The notes beneath the pieces are model-generated. The model made no database searches and was not told the origin of the DNA. It worked only from the letters and a program-made list of their open reading frames with translations. This document shows positions 18,422-19,490 of a stretch of 19,490 nucleotides of DNA, one piece after another. The stretch is from Kalaharituber pfeilii (Eukaryota > Ascomycota > Pezizomycetes > Pezizales > Pezizaceae). The position numbers and the translations under genes are program-made. Position 1 is the first letter of the stretch. Each line of letters starts with the position of its first letter. The stretch covers positions 1 through 19,490 of the forward strand of contig WHUZ01000244.1 of NCBI GenBank assembly GCA_015179045.1, in the 5' to 3' direction.

Positions 18422-18430
18422 TTACTCCCC
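18422..18430 (-). other. polypurine tract of Gypsy element 2
   Basis: Minus strand GGGGAGTAA directly abuts TGTTATAGC, the LTR-like start. The same word plus one more G stands beside the LTR of the TRIM. Confidence 0.65.
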
Positions 18431-18980
18431 TGTTTAAGGTACTTATTCCGAGTAACAATTACCAACAGAAAACTGAACTAATTAGGATTGTGAGTTTCAT
18501 ACTTTTGGCTATCGGCGTACCTCATATACGAGGTAATACATAAGCTGAACTATAGTTGCCTATAAATAATGATGAAGCTAGTATATCTTTCACTCATTAT
18601 TAGTCAGCCATTAAAAACCTTCCCAAAGACAAAACCCAGTAGGAAAAAGTCTTTGTAAGAAAAAAGGTACTCATGTCAACAAATGATCCGAGTAGCATAG
18701 CTAATGCAGAATTCTCATTTGTGTGAGATACTCTGTCTCATGAGTATTAATACTTTATTGGACTATAGGGTCTTGAAGGCTTTCTCAGATGTTGATTATG
18801 GAACTCTTTAACAGATTCCAATAATTTACAAAGATTCTCAACTGTTTTCTCAAGTCTCGTCATCTTTGCTATAGTTTGGTCATGGAAGATTTAGAGATAC
18901 TATTTGGAGTATATATTATACACTCTCTGCAATACCAGACATTGCACGTCAGAGACTCTGTTGGTCTAGAGGTAATTAAG
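18431..18980. other. 3' non-coding part of Gypsy element 2
   Basis: Between the integrase remnant and the polypurine tract. No GPY/F or chromodomain block could be recognised, so the C-terminal part of pol is either deleted or decayed. A minus-strand stretch at about 18800-18890 reads MTRLEKTVENLCKLLESVKE, a possible coiled coil of unknown origin. A small hairpin (TACCTC-ATATAC-GAGGTA) lies at 18518-18535. Confidence 0.45.
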
Positions 18981-19340
18981 CGGTACAGAGTTAGAGTTCT
19001 GTAATATCTTTTCGAAGGGCTGAGGCGAATTGTAGTCCACATTCAGAGATGATGTGATGGGGTAGAGCAAATTGCCTGAGAATGTCATTCAAGCATTAGC
19101 GACATCTCGAGTTGTCCAAGTATTTTTTGCTGGTATATAGTGTAGTGCTACATTTCGATAAACTAGTTTATAACAACTAAAATAGTATTAAAGCTTTGGT
19201 AGTTCTCTAAACAAAGTCCATAGTTATCTCCTCTCAGGCTTTGTACCAGTAGGCATTGGCATAAGTTTAGTTTGTCTCAGATGTCAGTCGGCTTTGGCCT
19301 TTAAGTAGGCTATATAACAGCAATATAATCAGCTACTCAG
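18981..19340 (-). pseudogene. integrase remnant of Gypsy element 2
   Basis: Minus-strand blocks: YIAYLKAKADWHLRQTKLMP (about 19330-19270), resembling the end of the integrase zinc-binding domain, although its last Cys is not visible; MDFV (about 19218-19207) with the first catalytic Asp; and HHIISECGLQFASALRKDIT (about 19055-18995), where the family has S-D-R-G-P-Q-F, so the second catalytic Asp is now Glu. Stops and frameshifts separate them. The sequence differs clearly from the integrase of element 1, so this is another Gypsy family. Sequence 19341-19490 continues upstream with no recognisable block, and the element runs off the window. Confidence 0.65.
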
Positions 19341-19490
19341 CTATCCCAGTAGAAGTTTCTGAGAAGAAGTCTGATGCAACCCTAGTATTATGCCATATTA
19401 CTATCATGGTATCATCATTGTCACTCAAATATAGTTCAAATATCTAGCCCATCATTGTTCCTTACTCATTCATTATAGTTGACTCCAGAA

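Noticed and set aside
1..19490. CRISPR arrays, bacterial operons, rRNA or intact tRNA genes.
   Set aside because: No regularly spaced repeats, no ribosome-binding-site and operon layout, and no foldable tRNA or rRNA sequence was seen; the element families are eukaryotic.

Overview
The window looks like a gene-poor, AT-rich stretch of a eukaryotic genome, most likely a filamentous ascomycete fungus. It holds no convincing intact host gene and no RNA gene. It is a layered graveyard of transposable elements. Nearly every recognisable reading frame is broken by TAG/TAA/TGA codons where Gln, Trp or Arg is expected, and by Asp-to-Asn or Glu-to-Lys changes. These are the C-to-T and G-to-A changes expected from repeat-induced point mutation (RIP); the assignment to a fungus is an inference from that pattern and from the element families.

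Layout. 1-2.7 kb: AT-rich sequence with homopolymer and short tandem repeats and one unrecognised minus-strand coding relic (about 340-600). About 2.75-4.32 kb: a hAT-type DNA transposon relic with candidate terminal inverted repeats; its transposase frame jumps from an N-proximal part to the C-terminal dimerisation part, so it looks internally deleted. 4.71-7.99 kb: a second, different hAT transposase relic that can be followed from the N-terminus to the C-terminal tail. It is split at 6926/7591 by a compact 659-bp terminal-repeat element (two 220-bp LTRs, a 219-bp core and a GAGAT target duplication), a TRIM. 8.0-9.55 kb: AT-rich spacer, a T20 tract, and a strongly pyrimidine-rich segment.

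9.55-18.42 kb: a giant inverted repeat with arms of about 660 bp and a 46-bp centre, made of two LTR-like units lying tail to tail. The right arm is split by a 7.5-kb Ty3/Gypsy chromovirus on the minus strand (LTRs 10761-11388 and 17612-18249; gag, protease, reverse transcriptase, RNase H, integrase, GPY/F and chromodomain all visible, all broken). The right arm's outer end is preceded, on the minus strand, by a polypurine tract and, at 18.98-19.34 kb, by the integrase of a second Gypsy element. That arm is therefore probably the 3' LTR of a second retrotransposon running off the window.

Relative order of events from nesting: the second hAT is older than the TRIM; the inverted LTR pair is older than the chromovirus. 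The TRIM and the second Gypsy element share the same LTR termini and polypurine tract once C/T and G/A changes are allowed, which suggests the TRIM was mobilised by a Gypsy family of that kind. No gene here is predicted to make a working protein.
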